Source of the DNA: Methylomonas sp. AM2-LC
Lineage (GTDB): Bacteria > Pseudomonadota > Gammaproteobacteria > Methylococcales > Methylomonadaceae
Assembly: GCF_039904985.1 (NCBI RefSeq)
Contig: NZ_CP157005.1
Coordinates: forward strand, 930,001 to 994,000
Reading direction: 5' to 3'
DNA length: 64,000 nt
Part shown: positions 44,953-53,579 of the stretch, piece after piece
How the letters are laid out: every line of letters starts with the position of its first letter
Position numbering within the stretch: the stretch's first letter is position 1
The notes under the pieces: generated by a model
What the model saw: the letters and a program-made list of their open reading frames with translations, nothing else
Databases searched by the model: none
Told to the model about the DNA's origin: nothing
Position numbers and translations under genes: made by a program

Positions 44953-45933
44953 ATGAACCAGATATTTGATTTCCCGACTGTTGCTAAGGCAGCGGGCGAC
45001 TGGTTTGCCAGATTACACGCGCCTGATTGCAGCGATGCAGAACGGGAGGCTTTTGAACGCTGGCTAGCCGCTGATCCGGAACATCGCCGCGAATATCGAA
45101 ATATGGAAAGCATGTGGCAAGCCATGGGGTCTTTGCAGTCTGTTTATGCGCATCAAGCTAAGGCCCAACCGGTTCAGAGTGTCAGATTCAATCGCCGTCG
45201 TTTACTTCCTCTTAGATCCGCAGCCGTATTGGTGTTAGCGGTGGGCATGCTTTGGCAAAGCAGGTATTTTGCCGAACAAAACCAACAGTTCAGTACCGCT
45301 GTTGGTCAACAGAGCAGTGTAACGCTAGCCGATGGTAGTGTGCTTGAACTCAATACAGACACGGCCGTTACAGTACACTATACCCGCAGTTCCCGTGAAT
45401 TGCAGCTCGATCACGGCGAACTGTTTGTGCATGTTGCACACCAGGCTCTACGTCCCTTCGTGGTTAAAGCCGGCGCTGGTGAAACCCGCGACATTGGCAC
45501 CCAATTTTCGGTTTATCTCAAGCCTGAAGCGACTACCATTACGGTGTTCGAGGGCGAAGTGCAAGTGACTTCCGGTATGGAATCAACTAACCGTTCCATA
45601 AGTAATCTGCATGGTGGTGAGCGGATGGCCTATAACGATAAAGGCCGTCAGTCCTTGCAGGAATCCATCGATATTGAGGCGCTACAAGCCTGGCGTCACG
45701 GCGACTTAATCTTTCGCGACCAAACATTGGCGCAAGTCATTGCTGAAATCGAGCGCTATCATCACGTTCAGGTCAAACTTTCATCAACACAGCTTGCCGC
45801 ACAGCGAGTCAGCGGCGTATTCAAGACCCAAGATCTACACGGCATCATCGCGGCCATTGCCGCTCTTCTCGATATCCAAGCCCGTTGGTCCTCGCCGGAG
45901 CAGGTTCTGCTTTCGGATGCTCGTCAGCGTTGA
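44953..45933 (+). CDS. FecR-like anti-sigma regulator (module 4)
   Basis: A 326-residue FecR family protein. The DUF4880 N-terminus reads AAGDWFARLHAPDCSDAERE then FERWLAADPEHRREYRNMES. A membrane segment lies at about residues 88-103 (SAAVLVLAVGMLWQS). The periplasmic part has LADGSVLELNTDTAVTV, LDHGELFVHVAHQALRPFVV and DIGTQFSVYL. The C-terminus includes QTLAQVIAEIERYHHVQVKL. It ends 18 bp from the 3' end of a convergent orphan antitoxin gene. Confidence 0.88.
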   Translation: MNQIFDFPTVAKAAGDWFARLHAPDCSDAEREAFERWLAADPEHRREYRNMESMWQAMGSLQSVYAHQAKAQPVQSVRFNRRRLLPLRSAAVLVLAVGMLWQSRYFAEQNQQFSTAVGQQSSVTLADGSVLELNTDTAVTVHYTRSSRELQLDHGELFVHVAHQALRPFVVKAGAGETRDIGTQFSVYLKPEATTITVFEGEVQVTSGMESTNRSISNLHGGERMAYNDKGRQSLQESIDIEALQAWRHGDLIFRDQTLAQVIAEIERYHHVQVKLSSTQLAAQRVSGVFKTQDLHGIIAAIAALLDIQARWSSPEQVLLSDARQR

Positions 45934-45951
45934 AGCAGGTTAAATCAGGTG

Positions 45952-46197
45952 TCATAAGACAATTGGTTTGCTCTCGTCAGCAGCATCCAATAAAGCGCGA
46001 TGTGTCAGCGTGTCGCTGACAGAGCCAGCCAGACCACCTGTTCCCTGGTACACAGGTAAAACAGGAACACTGGCTTTGGAAGATAAGTACCGCGACAAAG
46101 CATCTTCAATCAAATTATTCAAGGTAGTATGTTTTTGATTAGCCATAAGTTTTGCCTGACTAAGCAAATCATCGTTTAATTCAAGCACTGTTTGCAT
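45952..46197 (-). CDS. Orphan VapB-like antitoxin
   Basis: An 81-residue protein of the MQTVLELNDDLLSQAKLMAN type: a ribbon-helix-helix VapB-like antitoxin (HTTLNNLIEDALSRYLSS), with a C-terminus ending LTHRALLDAADESK as in VapB proteins whose vapC begins at once afterwards. Here no toxin follows on the minus strand, where the end of fecR lies. It is therefore an orphan or has lost its toxin. Its start faces that of the receptor gene across about 245 bp. Confidence 0.75.
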   Translation of the reverse strand: MQTVLELNDDLLSQAKLMANQKHTTLNNLIEDALSRYLSSKASVPVLPVYQGTGGLAGSVSDTLTHRALLDAADESKPIVL

Positions 46198-46442
46198 AAG
46201 AAGATTTAATTTAGGTACATGTAGAAACTATGTTAACAAAAAAATGCTAACGACTCTATCTCACTAACCGGTTGAAAAGCTGGTTAACCGCTGTCGCGAC
46301 AAACCTGACTATGTTATGGCTGCAAGGTTTGGTGAGCAATGGCAAAATATTTTTAATCCAGGAGGTAGGGTATTGGTGGGTGTCGTTTGGCTTATGTATT
46401 GTAGGGATCAAAAAGTATCCCTGTAATCCAAGGAGATCGCCA

Positions 46443-48959
46443 ATGCCCAACCAGAACTGCCACTCAGCCCGTTTATATCCGCCGGGTCGAACCGCTAAAT
46501 CGAATCTGTTATTTCTAAGCCTGACAGCCTTGTTGTCAGGGATTCAGCCAGTGAGCGTCTGCGCAGCAGAGTCCGACATAGAATTACATTTGCCTGCCCA
46601 GCCTCTCGCTGCCGCACTTGAAGCATACTCTCAAGACACCGGCATCCAGCTTATTTATCGTCCCGAGGCGGTTGCAGGGTTACAGAGTCCAGCACTCGAC
46701 GGACGCTTTACCCGGACAGAAGCCCTGGGCCGACTGCTAAAAGGCACAACGCTGAGTGTTCAGCCGGTGGATGATCATACTCTGGCGATAAAGTCGGTAG
46801 AGCAAGGTGTCAACAACACTAAGCAATCTATTGATGCGATTACCTTGCCGAAAGTGAATGTGGTCGGCAATGCTATCAACGATACGACAGATCCCTACAA
46901 CAAAGATTATGCCTTGCCCAACGCCACGACCGGCACCAAGACTGACACACCGCTCATGGAAACACCACTAAATGTGCAGGTGATTTCCAAGCAAGTGCTA
47001 AAAGACCAGCAAGTGATTAGCTTGGCGGACGCATTGAAAAATGTTAGCGGGGTTACTGCGGCCGACCAAGCACAATCTGGGGGTACTGATGGCGGGATCG
47101 GAACAAGCCAAACCTATTTTATACGTGGTTTTGCAAGCACTACCTTTTTGCGTAACGGTTTTAGAATGACGCAAGGCGGTGGTGTGCGGCAGATGGCGAA
47201 TACTGAATCCGTAGAAGTATTAAAAGGTTCAGCGGCCATTTTGTATGGACAGGTTGAGCCTGGCGGTATGATTAATATTATCACTAAACAACCTCAGACC
47301 ACGCCGTATTATGCCGCCAGCCAGCAGTTCGGTTCCTATGACTTGTACCGCACCAGCATAGACGCTACCGGCCCGATCACCAGTGACGACACCTTGTTGT
47401 ACAGATTGAATATGTCTTATCAAAACAGCGGCTCTTTCCGGGAGTTTGTTGGCTCGGAAGATGTCTATCTTGCCCCGGTATTAAAATGGAACATTGATCC
47501 CAAAACCCAGATGACTCTGGAGTTGGAATACAACCGTTCGCATCAAGGTCTAGGTATTTCTTATGTGCCGATGCAGTTTGACACCTCATTTACGCCCGTA
47601 CCGCGTGGTCGAAACTTCGGTGAGTATTCGCCAGGGACCTCTGAAACGTTTTTCGGTAGTTTCAACTGGTCGCACAAGTTTAACGATGACTGGATGCTAA
47701 AGCACAGATTTTCCGTGAATCAACAGCAGGATAACGTTTATCTGATTGCGCCTAGAATTATTGCCGACAATACTGCTACAAGGGTTCATGTAGGTGGATT
47801 TTCCGGATATAACACCTATACCAACAACTTGGATTTACTTGGTCATTTTGATACTTATGGCTTAAAGCATACCTTGTTACTGGGTGGCGATCATTATCGT
47901 TTGGATGGTAATTCTATCAGCGCAGCTGGATTTACCGGGCTGGACACGCCTGAGTTTTCAACAATTGATGTTAACAATCCGGTTCATCCAGGACCACTTT
48001 TTACCCAGCCGTTGCAAAACTATCAAACCATCAAGACCAAGACCGATCAGTTCGGGCTATATGCACAAGATCAAATTAAGTTACCTTACAATTTTCACGC
48101 ACTGCTAGGGGTTCGATATCAATATTTTAACCAGTTGTCTAGCACATCGTATAACCAAAACATATATGATTTTACTCCAGACTCCTCTTCAGCCTTGACT
48201 CAGACAGCGGTGACGCCTAGATACGGATTGTTATGGAAAGCACAGGATTGGCTAAGCCTGTATATGAATTTTACGGAAAGTTTTGGCCCCAACTCCGGTT
48301 TGGTCTATCCTGGAAAGTCAATTAAAGCCTCTAGTGCTTATCAATATGAAGGCGGGCTCAAAACCGAATTTTTCGATGGTCGTTTGCGTACCAGCTTCGC
48401 CTATTTCGACATAACAAAAACCCACATTACTGCTCAAGATCTAATTCATCAAGGTGCTGGAGGGGCATTTCCATTTTCAATTGATATAGGTAAAGCAAAA
48501 ACTACAGGACCGGAATTTGATTTACAGGGTGAAATTCTTCCCGGGTGGAATTTCATTGGCAACTATGCCCACATTAATGCTCATATAATTAATCCAGATG
48601 GATCGGTTGGCGGTAGATTGTGGAACCAGCCAAGAAATGTAGGCAATGTTTGGACAACATTCGAAATACAAAACGGCGATTTCAAAAGCCTGACTTTCGG
48701 CGGCGGCGTTAATATGCAGGATGGTCAGCAAAGTTGCTGTGATGGCTCTTTACATTTTCCGGGTTACGCAACTGTTTCGCTCATGACCGGATATGAAATG
48801 AAATTGGGTAAAACAAAACTAAACGCCCAGATAAATATCAACAATCTATTAGATAAAAATTATTTTACTGCTATCGGCACTTCCGCAGGCCAGGGCTATG
48901 CAATAGTCGATTATGTCAACCCGCGCTCGGTCATGGCATCGATTGGCATTCAGTATTAA
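46443..48959 (+). CDS. TonB-dependent transducer receptor with STN domain (module 4)
   Basis: An 838-residue receptor. The signal peptide ends near PVSVCAAES. The STN domain is at about 43-115 (LHLPAQPLAAALEAYSQDTG). Then come LPKVNVVG, plug (METPLNVQVISKQVLKDQQ; ILYGQVEPGGMINIIT) and a barrel ending ASIGIQY. ATG 46443 is preferred to the upstream frame start because AAGGAG lies at 46429-46434. It is more divergent from receptors 1 and 3 and nearer in its C-terminus to receptor 2. The PepSY reductase-like gene follows 37 bp on, probably cotranscribed. Confidence 0.92.
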   Translation: MPNQNCHSARLYPPGRTAKSNLLFLSLTALLSGIQPVSVCAAESDIELHLPAQPLAAALEAYSQDTGIQLIYRPEAVAGLQSPALDGRFTRTEALGRLLKGTTLSVQPVDDHTLAIKSVEQGVNNTKQSIDAITLPKVNVVGNAINDTTDPYNKDYALPNATTGTKTDTPLMETPLNVQVISKQVLKDQQVISLADALKNVSGVTAADQAQSGGTDGGIGTSQTYFIRGFASTTFLRNGFRMTQGGGVRQMANTESVEVLKGSAAILYGQVEPGGMINIITKQPQTTPYYAASQQFGSYDLYRTSIDATGPITSDDTLLYRLNMSYQNSGSFREFVGSEDVYLAPVLKWNIDPKTQMTLELEYNRSHQGLGISYVPMQFDTSFTPVPRGRNFGEYSPGTSETFFGSFNWSHKFNDDWMLKHRFSVNQQQDNVYLIAPRIIADNTATRVHVGGFSGYNTYTNNLDLLGHFDTYGLKHTLLLGGDHYRLDGNSISAAGFTGLDTPEFSTIDVNNPVHPGPLFTQPLQNYQTIKTKTDQFGLYAQDQIKLPYNFHALLGVRYQYFNQLSSTSYNQNIYDFTPDSSSALTQTAVTPRYGLLWKAQDWLSLYMNFTESFGPNSGLVYPGKSIKASSAYQYEGGLKTEFFDGRLRTSFAYFDITKTHITAQDLIHQGAGGAFPFSIDIGKAKTTGPEFDLQGEILPGWNFIGNYAHINAHIINPDGSVGGRLWNQPRNVGNVWTTFEIQNGDFKSLTFGGGVNMQDGQQSCCDGSLHFPGYATVSLMTGYEMKLGKTKLNAQININNLLDKNYFTAIGTSAGQGYAIVDYVNPRSVMASIGIQY

Positions 48960-48996
48960 TCAGGCATAGAGACTGAACAGACGGCATTTCCCCAAT

Positions 48997-50262
48997 ATGA
49001 AACGCCACTTCTGGGTACTCATACACCGCTATGCCGGTCTGTTCATGGCATTGGTGCTGACCATCGCCGGGCTAACCGGTAGCATACTGGCTTTTTACCA
49101 CGAACTGGGCGAATGGCTGAACCCACCTCCGGCCAACAAAGTCGCCATCCTGTCCACACCCATGCTGGACCCATTTGTTTTACGCAAACGAGCCTTGTTG
49201 CTGGAACCTCATGCAAGTATCAACAATGTCAATTTAAAACAGGAACCCGGTGAAATATATATCCCCGAATTTGAAGCTAAAATCGATCCGGCCACCCGGC
49301 AGCCCTATGAATTGCAGGCCATCAAACTCAATCCTTACACGGGTGAGCAAATCCCCGTTGTATTATCCGCTTCTGCTGAAAATCAAAGCACCGGCTATTG
49401 GCCTCTAACGCGTAAAAATATCCTGCCATTTATTTATGCCCTACATTACTCCCTGGCGCTGGGACAGACCGGCTCCTGGTTGTTCGGTATCGCCGCCGTG
49501 ATCTGGACAGCAGATTGTTTTGTGGGTTTTTATCTGACCTTGCCAGCACGGAAAAAAAACAGCTTGCCAACCGCGGCTCTAAAAGCCGGGCAGACCGGGT
49601 GCAATTTCCGGCAACGCTGGTCAATAGCCTGGAAAATAAAATGGCCTAGCTCGAACTTTCGACTTAATTTCGATCTGCATCGCGCCGGTGGCTTATGGAC
49701 ATGGCTAATGCTGCTGATATTTGCCTGGTCCAGCGTTTTGCTTAATTTGGGGGAGCAGGTTTATATTCCGGTGATGAAACAGTTTTTTGAACTGACTCTT
49801 GCCAAAGATTACCCCATAGCTGATTTGCCGCAACCGCATCCTGACCCACGTATTGATTTTAAGACTGCTTATCGTAAGGCCCAGGGCTTGATGGCTGAGC
49901 AATCACAGCAAAAAGGCTTTATGGTGATGGAAGAGCGATCCATCAGTTACGTTCCGGCCAAAGGCATGTATTGCTACACGGTTAATACAGACTACGATAT
50001 CGGATCAGGCGGTTTAAGCATGCTGTGGCTGGAAGGAAACGGTAACGAGTTTTCTGCCCTGTATTTGCCAACCGGACAAAAAGCAGGCGATACCATTTCC
50101 AACTGGCTGCAATGCTTGCATATGGCCCGAGTCGGCGGCTTGGCCTACAAAATTTTCTTATGTCTGATGGGGTTCGTGGTGGCAATGCTTTCGGTCACCG
50201 GGGTTTATATCTGGTGGAAGAAGCGGCATGCGTTGAAATTAAAGTTAAAAATGACGGCATGA
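48997..50262 (+). CDS. PepSY-associated membrane protein, possible periplasmic ferric reductase
   Basis: A 421-residue PepSY_TM family protein. It starts MKRHFWVLIHRYAGLFMALV, whose His-Arg-Tyr segment is typical. It has four membrane segments (about residues 10-35, 146-180, 226-245 and 383-404), with conserved histidines on several (IHRY, ALHY, DLHRAG, LHMAR) that could bind heme. Related proteins (FpvG, PiuB type) help to remove iron from siderophores by reduction. Position right after a receptor supports a role in releasing imported metal. It is followed by 340 bp without a gene. Confidence 0.85.
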   Translation: MKRHFWVLIHRYAGLFMALVLTIAGLTGSILAFYHELGEWLNPPPANKVAILSTPMLDPFVLRKRALLLEPHASINNVNLKQEPGEIYIPEFEAKIDPATRQPYELQAIKLNPYTGEQIPVVLSASAENQSTGYWPLTRKNILPFIYALHYSLALGQTGSWLFGIAAVIWTADCFVGFYLTLPARKKNSLPTAALKAGQTGCNFRQRWSIAWKIKWPSSNFRLNFDLHRAGGLWTWLMLLIFAWSSVLLNLGEQVYIPVMKQFFELTLAKDYPIADLPQPHPDPRIDFKTAYRKAQGLMAEQSQQKGFMVMEERSISYVPAKGMYCYTVNTDYDIGSGGLSMLWLEGNGNEFSALYLPTGQKAGDTISNWLQCLHMARVGGLAYKIFLCLMGFVVAMLSVTGVYIWWKKRHALKLKLKMTA

Positions 50263-50602
50263 GATTTGTTCGTGTTTTTTAGTTTTGCGACCTAATAGAT
50301 TGAAGTTTTTACCTGCTGTTCGAATTTTCTATTGATCGGTTGGGGGCGAGGAGTTTAGATAATTTAGTTTTATATCAGTAAATACCAGATTTGTTGAAAA
50401 ATATGAGGATTTTTGATTTCTAAAACGTCTTATCTAAAACAAGAAGCAAATAAGCCAGCGTCCAAACCTGATTTGGCATGAGATCCTTTTCATGGAGTTG
50501 GTTTTGATGCAATGAAAGGGGAGAAACGAATTCGACCCATTACCTATTTGCAGTAGGTTGTGAGGGAATTAAAAGCTCCCAGCCGTTAAGGGGGTACTGA
50601 TC
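50263..50602. other. Gene-free interval before the ABC/RND export operon
   Basis: The 340 bp show no convincing frame. GGGA near 50567 and TCCC near 50576 could form a weak hairpin. The ribosome site AAGGGGG lies at 50588-50594 before the ATG of the ABC ATPase. This probably holds the operon promoter, but I could not identify its -35/-10. Confidence 0.5.
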
Positions 50603-51325
50603 ATGTTAGAAGCTTTCGAGCTGAGTAAAAGCTATGGTGCAAACCGTGCTTTGGATACGCTTAATCTTAAGGTTGAACCCGGTGAGATTTTTTGTCTGTT
50701 AGGGGCGAACGGCGCGGGTAAAACCACCACCATCCACCTGTTTCTTAACTTTATTGCCGCCAGTTCCGGCTGCGCCCGAATTGGTGGTTACGATGTCAGT
50801 CGCGATACCGATCAGGCCAGGCGGTTGGTAGCTTATTTGCCGGAGCAAGTGGCGTTATATCCTCGCCTTTCCGGTATAGAGAATCTTGATTACTTTAGCC
50901 GCTTGTCCGGCCATTGTTATCCTAAAAATCAGTTACATAACTTTCTATTGGCGGCAGGCTTGTCGGAGGAATCCCTAGCACGACCAGTTGCGGGCTACTC
51001 AAAAGGCATGCGCCAGAAAGTCGGTATTGCCATTGCCTGCGCCAAGGAAGCCAAAGTGCTGTTGCTGGACGAACCGACTTCCGGACTTGATCCGCAAGCT
51101 TCATACGAGTTTTCCAATCTGCTGCGCAACCTCGCCGCATCCGGCGTGGCGATTCTGATGGCAACCCACGATTTATTCCGGGTCAAAGAAACCGGCACTC
51201 GCGCCGGCATCATGAAGGCCGGCAAAATGCTGGCCCTGTTGAATACCGCCGACACTAGCGCCGCCGATTTGGAGCGGCTTTATCTGGAATACATGCAGGC
51301 TGGTTTGTGCAAGGAGGTCGGCTGA
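50603..51325 (+). CDS. ABC transporter ATP-binding protein (ABC-2 type)
   Basis: A 240-residue NatA-like ATPase. Walker A is LLGANGAGKTTTIHLFL (about residues 34-50). Signature is GYSKGMRQKVGIAIA (S-K-G-M instead of S-G-G-Q), Walker B is VLLLDEPTSGLDPQ, and the switch is LMATHDLFR. It should power the permeases encoded next. Its stop overlaps the start of a permease remnant, which shows that the original operon read directly into the permease. Confidence 0.9.
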   Translation: MLEAFELSKSYGANRALDTLNLKVEPGEIFCLLGANGAGKTTTIHLFLNFIAASSGCARIGGYDVSRDTDQARRLVAYLPEQVALYPRLSGIENLDYFSRLSGHCYPKNQLHNFLLAAGLSEESLARPVAGYSKGMRQKVGIAIACAKEAKVLLLDEPTSGLDPQASYEFSNLLRNLAASGVAILMATHDLFRVKETGTRAGIMKAGKMLALLNTADTSAADLERLYLEYMQAGLCKEVG

Positions 51326-51400
51326 TGTCCCTGACCCTAGCTGATAAAGAGTTCACCGAGATTCGCCGCGACGGTCGCTCGCGTCTGGCGGCGTTGCAAA
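51325..51400 (+). pseudogene. Duplicated 5' end of the ABC permease
   Basis: The frame MSLTLADKEFTEIRRDGRSR matches the first 20 residues of the complete permease at 52157 (TIADKEFTEFRRDGR). It stops being similar after about LAAL. The frame then wanders into unrelated sequence antisense to the RelE-like toxin gene. It overlaps the ATPase stop (TGATG), as the original permease start would. It is the severed head left on the left of an inserted toxin-antitoxin module. Confidence 0.7.
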
Positions 51401-51477
51401 GTTGGTTGAGAAAATGGTTGCCAGATTCTTTAGAATGCCGCATGGACTGGGATAAATATGCTTTGCTGCTTTGGGAC

Positions 51478-51759
51478 TTACATCTTAAGCAATTGATGAC
51501 CTTCAAACACCGTCAATATCGAGATACCGTCGTCTTCGACGCGATAGACAATACGATAACGGTCTACAAAAACCTCGCGAATATCGGCTTGACCCAACTC
51601 TGGCACCACTCTGCCTATCAACGCCGAATTGGTGGCATTTCGGGCGCGTTGTCTGAGTTTGTCCACCCATTGCTTGGCGTTTTGAGGACTATTTTGCGCA
51701 ATATAGGCATAAATAGCGGCAAGATCGTCCGTGGATCGGTCGGTCCAACGCAGTTTCAT
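51478..51759 (-). CDS. RelE/ParE-family toxin
   Basis: A 93-residue RelE/ParE fold protein. It reads MKLRWTDRSTDDLAAIYAYI, then NATNSALIGRVVPELG, then REVFVDRYRIVYRVEDDGIS and VFEGHQLL. The R-x-x-x-x-x-Y-R-I-V-Y-R core is typical. It would act on gyrase (ParE type) or ribosomal mRNA (RelE type); this cannot be decided by reading. It is translated after and overlaps the antitoxin gene by four bases. The pair splits the ABC permease. Confidence 0.88.
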   Translation of the reverse strand: MKLRWTDRSTDDLAAIYAYIAQNSPQNAKQWVDKLRQRARNATNSALIGRVVPELGQADIREVFVDRYRIVYRVEDDGISILTVFEGHQLLKM

Positions 51760-52040
51760 AGCTTGGCTAGTTTACCTTCCAGAACTTCATCCAGCATTTG
51801 GTCATCAATCACCCTGCCAGCCTGCACATCCTCCAGGCCTTGCTGCACTGCGGATATGAATCGGGTTTGGGCATTGAGCCGGTCGAATTCGCTTGGCGAC
51901 AGCACTACCGCTGCCGGTTTGCCGTTCTGGGTAATGATGATGGAACGGTTGCTGCTGTTGATACTTTTTAAGAGGGCGGAGGCCTGCGTTTTGAACTGGC
52001 CCAGCGGCAATATATCTTCGGAAATTTGCAAAGTAGACAT
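51756..52040 (-). CDS. Phd/YefM-family antitoxin
   Basis: A 94-residue Phd/YefM antitoxin. The DNA-binding N-terminus reads MSTLQISEDILPLGQFKTQA and SNRSIIITQNGKPAAVVLSP, followed by SEFDRLNAQTRFISAVQQGL and an acidic toxin-binding tail (DDQMLDEVLEGKLAKL). It precedes the RelE-like toxin and overlaps its start. An A/T-rich 116-bp stretch to its right would hold the promoter. Confidence 0.9.
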   Translation of the reverse strand: MSTLQISEDILPLGQFKTQASALLKSINSSNRSIIITQNGKPAAVVLSPSEFDRLNAQTRFISAVQQGLEDVQAGRVIDDQMLDEVLEGKLAKL

Positions 52041-52156
52041 GTTCTATACTCTTATCAGATCTGAATTAAGGTCTGAATATAGATATTTTATCGATCAAAG
52101 GCAAGCCTTTTTGTCTAAACCTTTCTTACTTCAATTTTGAACGCGGAGCTAGGCTG

Positions 52157-53578
52157 ATGATAAGAACCATTGCTGATAAAGAATTCACCGAGTTTCGCCG
52201 CGACGGCCGTTTCCGGCTGGCGGCGTCACTCATGCTGGTATTGCTGATTGCCGGCAGTCTGTTGGGTTGGCGCAATTATCTGGATTTGCAGGCCCAGGCC
52301 GAGGAGGCGGCGGAACACGATTATAAGCGCTGGCAACAGCAAGATCCCAAACACCCGCACGATGCCGCGCATAACGGCGTCTATGTATTTAAAACCCCGC
52401 GGCCCTTGGCGATGGTCGATGGCGGTATCGAACCCTATGTCGGCGCATCCATCATGAATGGTGCTCATATTCAGGGCGAGGCGGAATTTCCACCCGCTCA
52501 GGATATGACGGCTTTACAACGCTTCGGCGACCTCAGTCCGGCGTTGGCAGGACAGGTCTTGCTGCCGTTGTTGGTAATTTTGTTGAGTTTTGCCACCTTT
52601 GCAGGCGAACGCGAACAAGGCACTATGCGGCAGTTGTTAAGCATTGGGGTTAAGCCAAGCTGGTTTTTATGGGGTAAAGCGGTAGGTATTGTTGTAGCTC
52701 TGGCGAGTGTTTTACTGCCGGTTGCCATCGTCGGCATAGGTATCGCCGCATATCTAGCTGCGCCGGAGTCACGGCTTGACGAAACACTACGCGCTGGTTT
52801 GCTGGTACTGGTGTATGGGCTTTATTTACTGATCATGCTGTTTATGTCGCTAGGAGTGTCCGCCTGTTGCCGTTCAGCCCGCACCGCGCTGGTCATTTTG
52901 CTGGTGTTCTGGGGTGTCACAGTCTTCGCCATACCGAGAGCTTTGTTGGATGTCAGCGGCCGATTTTACCCGACCCCGGTGAATGTCGAGTTTTGGGGAA
53001 AGCTGTCAGATGATTTGTGGCGGGAATGGGGAGAGGGTGCTGATGCCTTCAAGAAAAAACTGCTGGCGGAATACCAGGTCGAAAAAGTCGAAGACTTGCC
53101 TTTCGATTATACCGGCCAGGACATGCAAAATGGCGACGAAACGGCCTGGCGGGTTTACGAGCGTTACGACCGGCAGCGCTACGACATTTATGACCAGCAA
53201 AGCCGCTTTCTGGAATGGGGCTCCATTATTGCACCGGCAGCCGGTGTTTCGCTGTTATCGATGGCTTTAACCGGCAACGATCTGCCGCAATACCGGGATT
53301 TTACCCGGCAGGTTGAAGAGCACCGCCGCACCATGAATACCTTGCTCAACGATTATATCAGCGCCCATCAGCAAAAAACCGCCAACGGTTGGGATAATAG
53401 CGCTGGTGTGAAAGGCGATAGCGCCTTGTGGCAAAGCATACCGGCTTTTGTCTATCGTCCACCAAGCGGCTGGACGGCTCTTCGCCCTTACCCGGTGGTG
53501 ATCGTCATCCTGACGCTATGGCTGATTGCAGCATTCGGTTTCGCCCGCTTTGCTGTCGCGCGTTTGTCAGGACATTGA
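52157..53578 (+). CDS. ABC-2 type permease (DUF3526-like), first subunit
   Basis: A 473-residue membrane protein. N-terminal IADKEFTEFRRDGRFRLAAS precedes the first helix (about 22-40). A large periplasmic loop follows, with another near the end. Further helices lie at about 133-155, 177-200, 218-240, 243-262 and 448-468. The family pattern LLPLLVILLSFATFAGEREQ GT (after which RQLLSIG) is that of gliding/ABC-2 DUF3526 permeases. With the ATPase it would export an unknown substrate. It is complete despite the remnant 5' copy at 51325. Confidence 0.85.
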   Translation: MIRTIADKEFTEFRRDGRFRLAASLMLVLLIAGSLLGWRNYLDLQAQAEEAAEHDYKRWQQQDPKHPHDAAHNGVYVFKTPRPLAMVDGGIEPYVGASIMNGAHIQGEAEFPPAQDMTALQRFGDLSPALAGQVLLPLLVILLSFATFAGEREQGTMRQLLSIGVKPSWFLWGKAVGIVVALASVLLPVAIVGIGIAAYLAAPESRLDETLRAGLLVLVYGLYLLIMLFMSLGVSACCRSARTALVILLVFWGVTVFAIPRALLDVSGRFYPTPVNVEFWGKLSDDLWREWGEGADAFKKKLLAEYQVEKVEDLPFDYTGQDMQNGDETAWRVYERYDRQRYDIYDQQSRFLEWGSIIAPAAGVSLLSMALTGNDLPQYRDFTRQVEEHRRTMNTLLNDYISAHQQKTANGWDNSAGVKGDSALWQSIPAFVYRPPSGWTALRPYPVVIVILTLWLIAAFGFARFAVARLSGH

Positions 53579-53579
53579 T

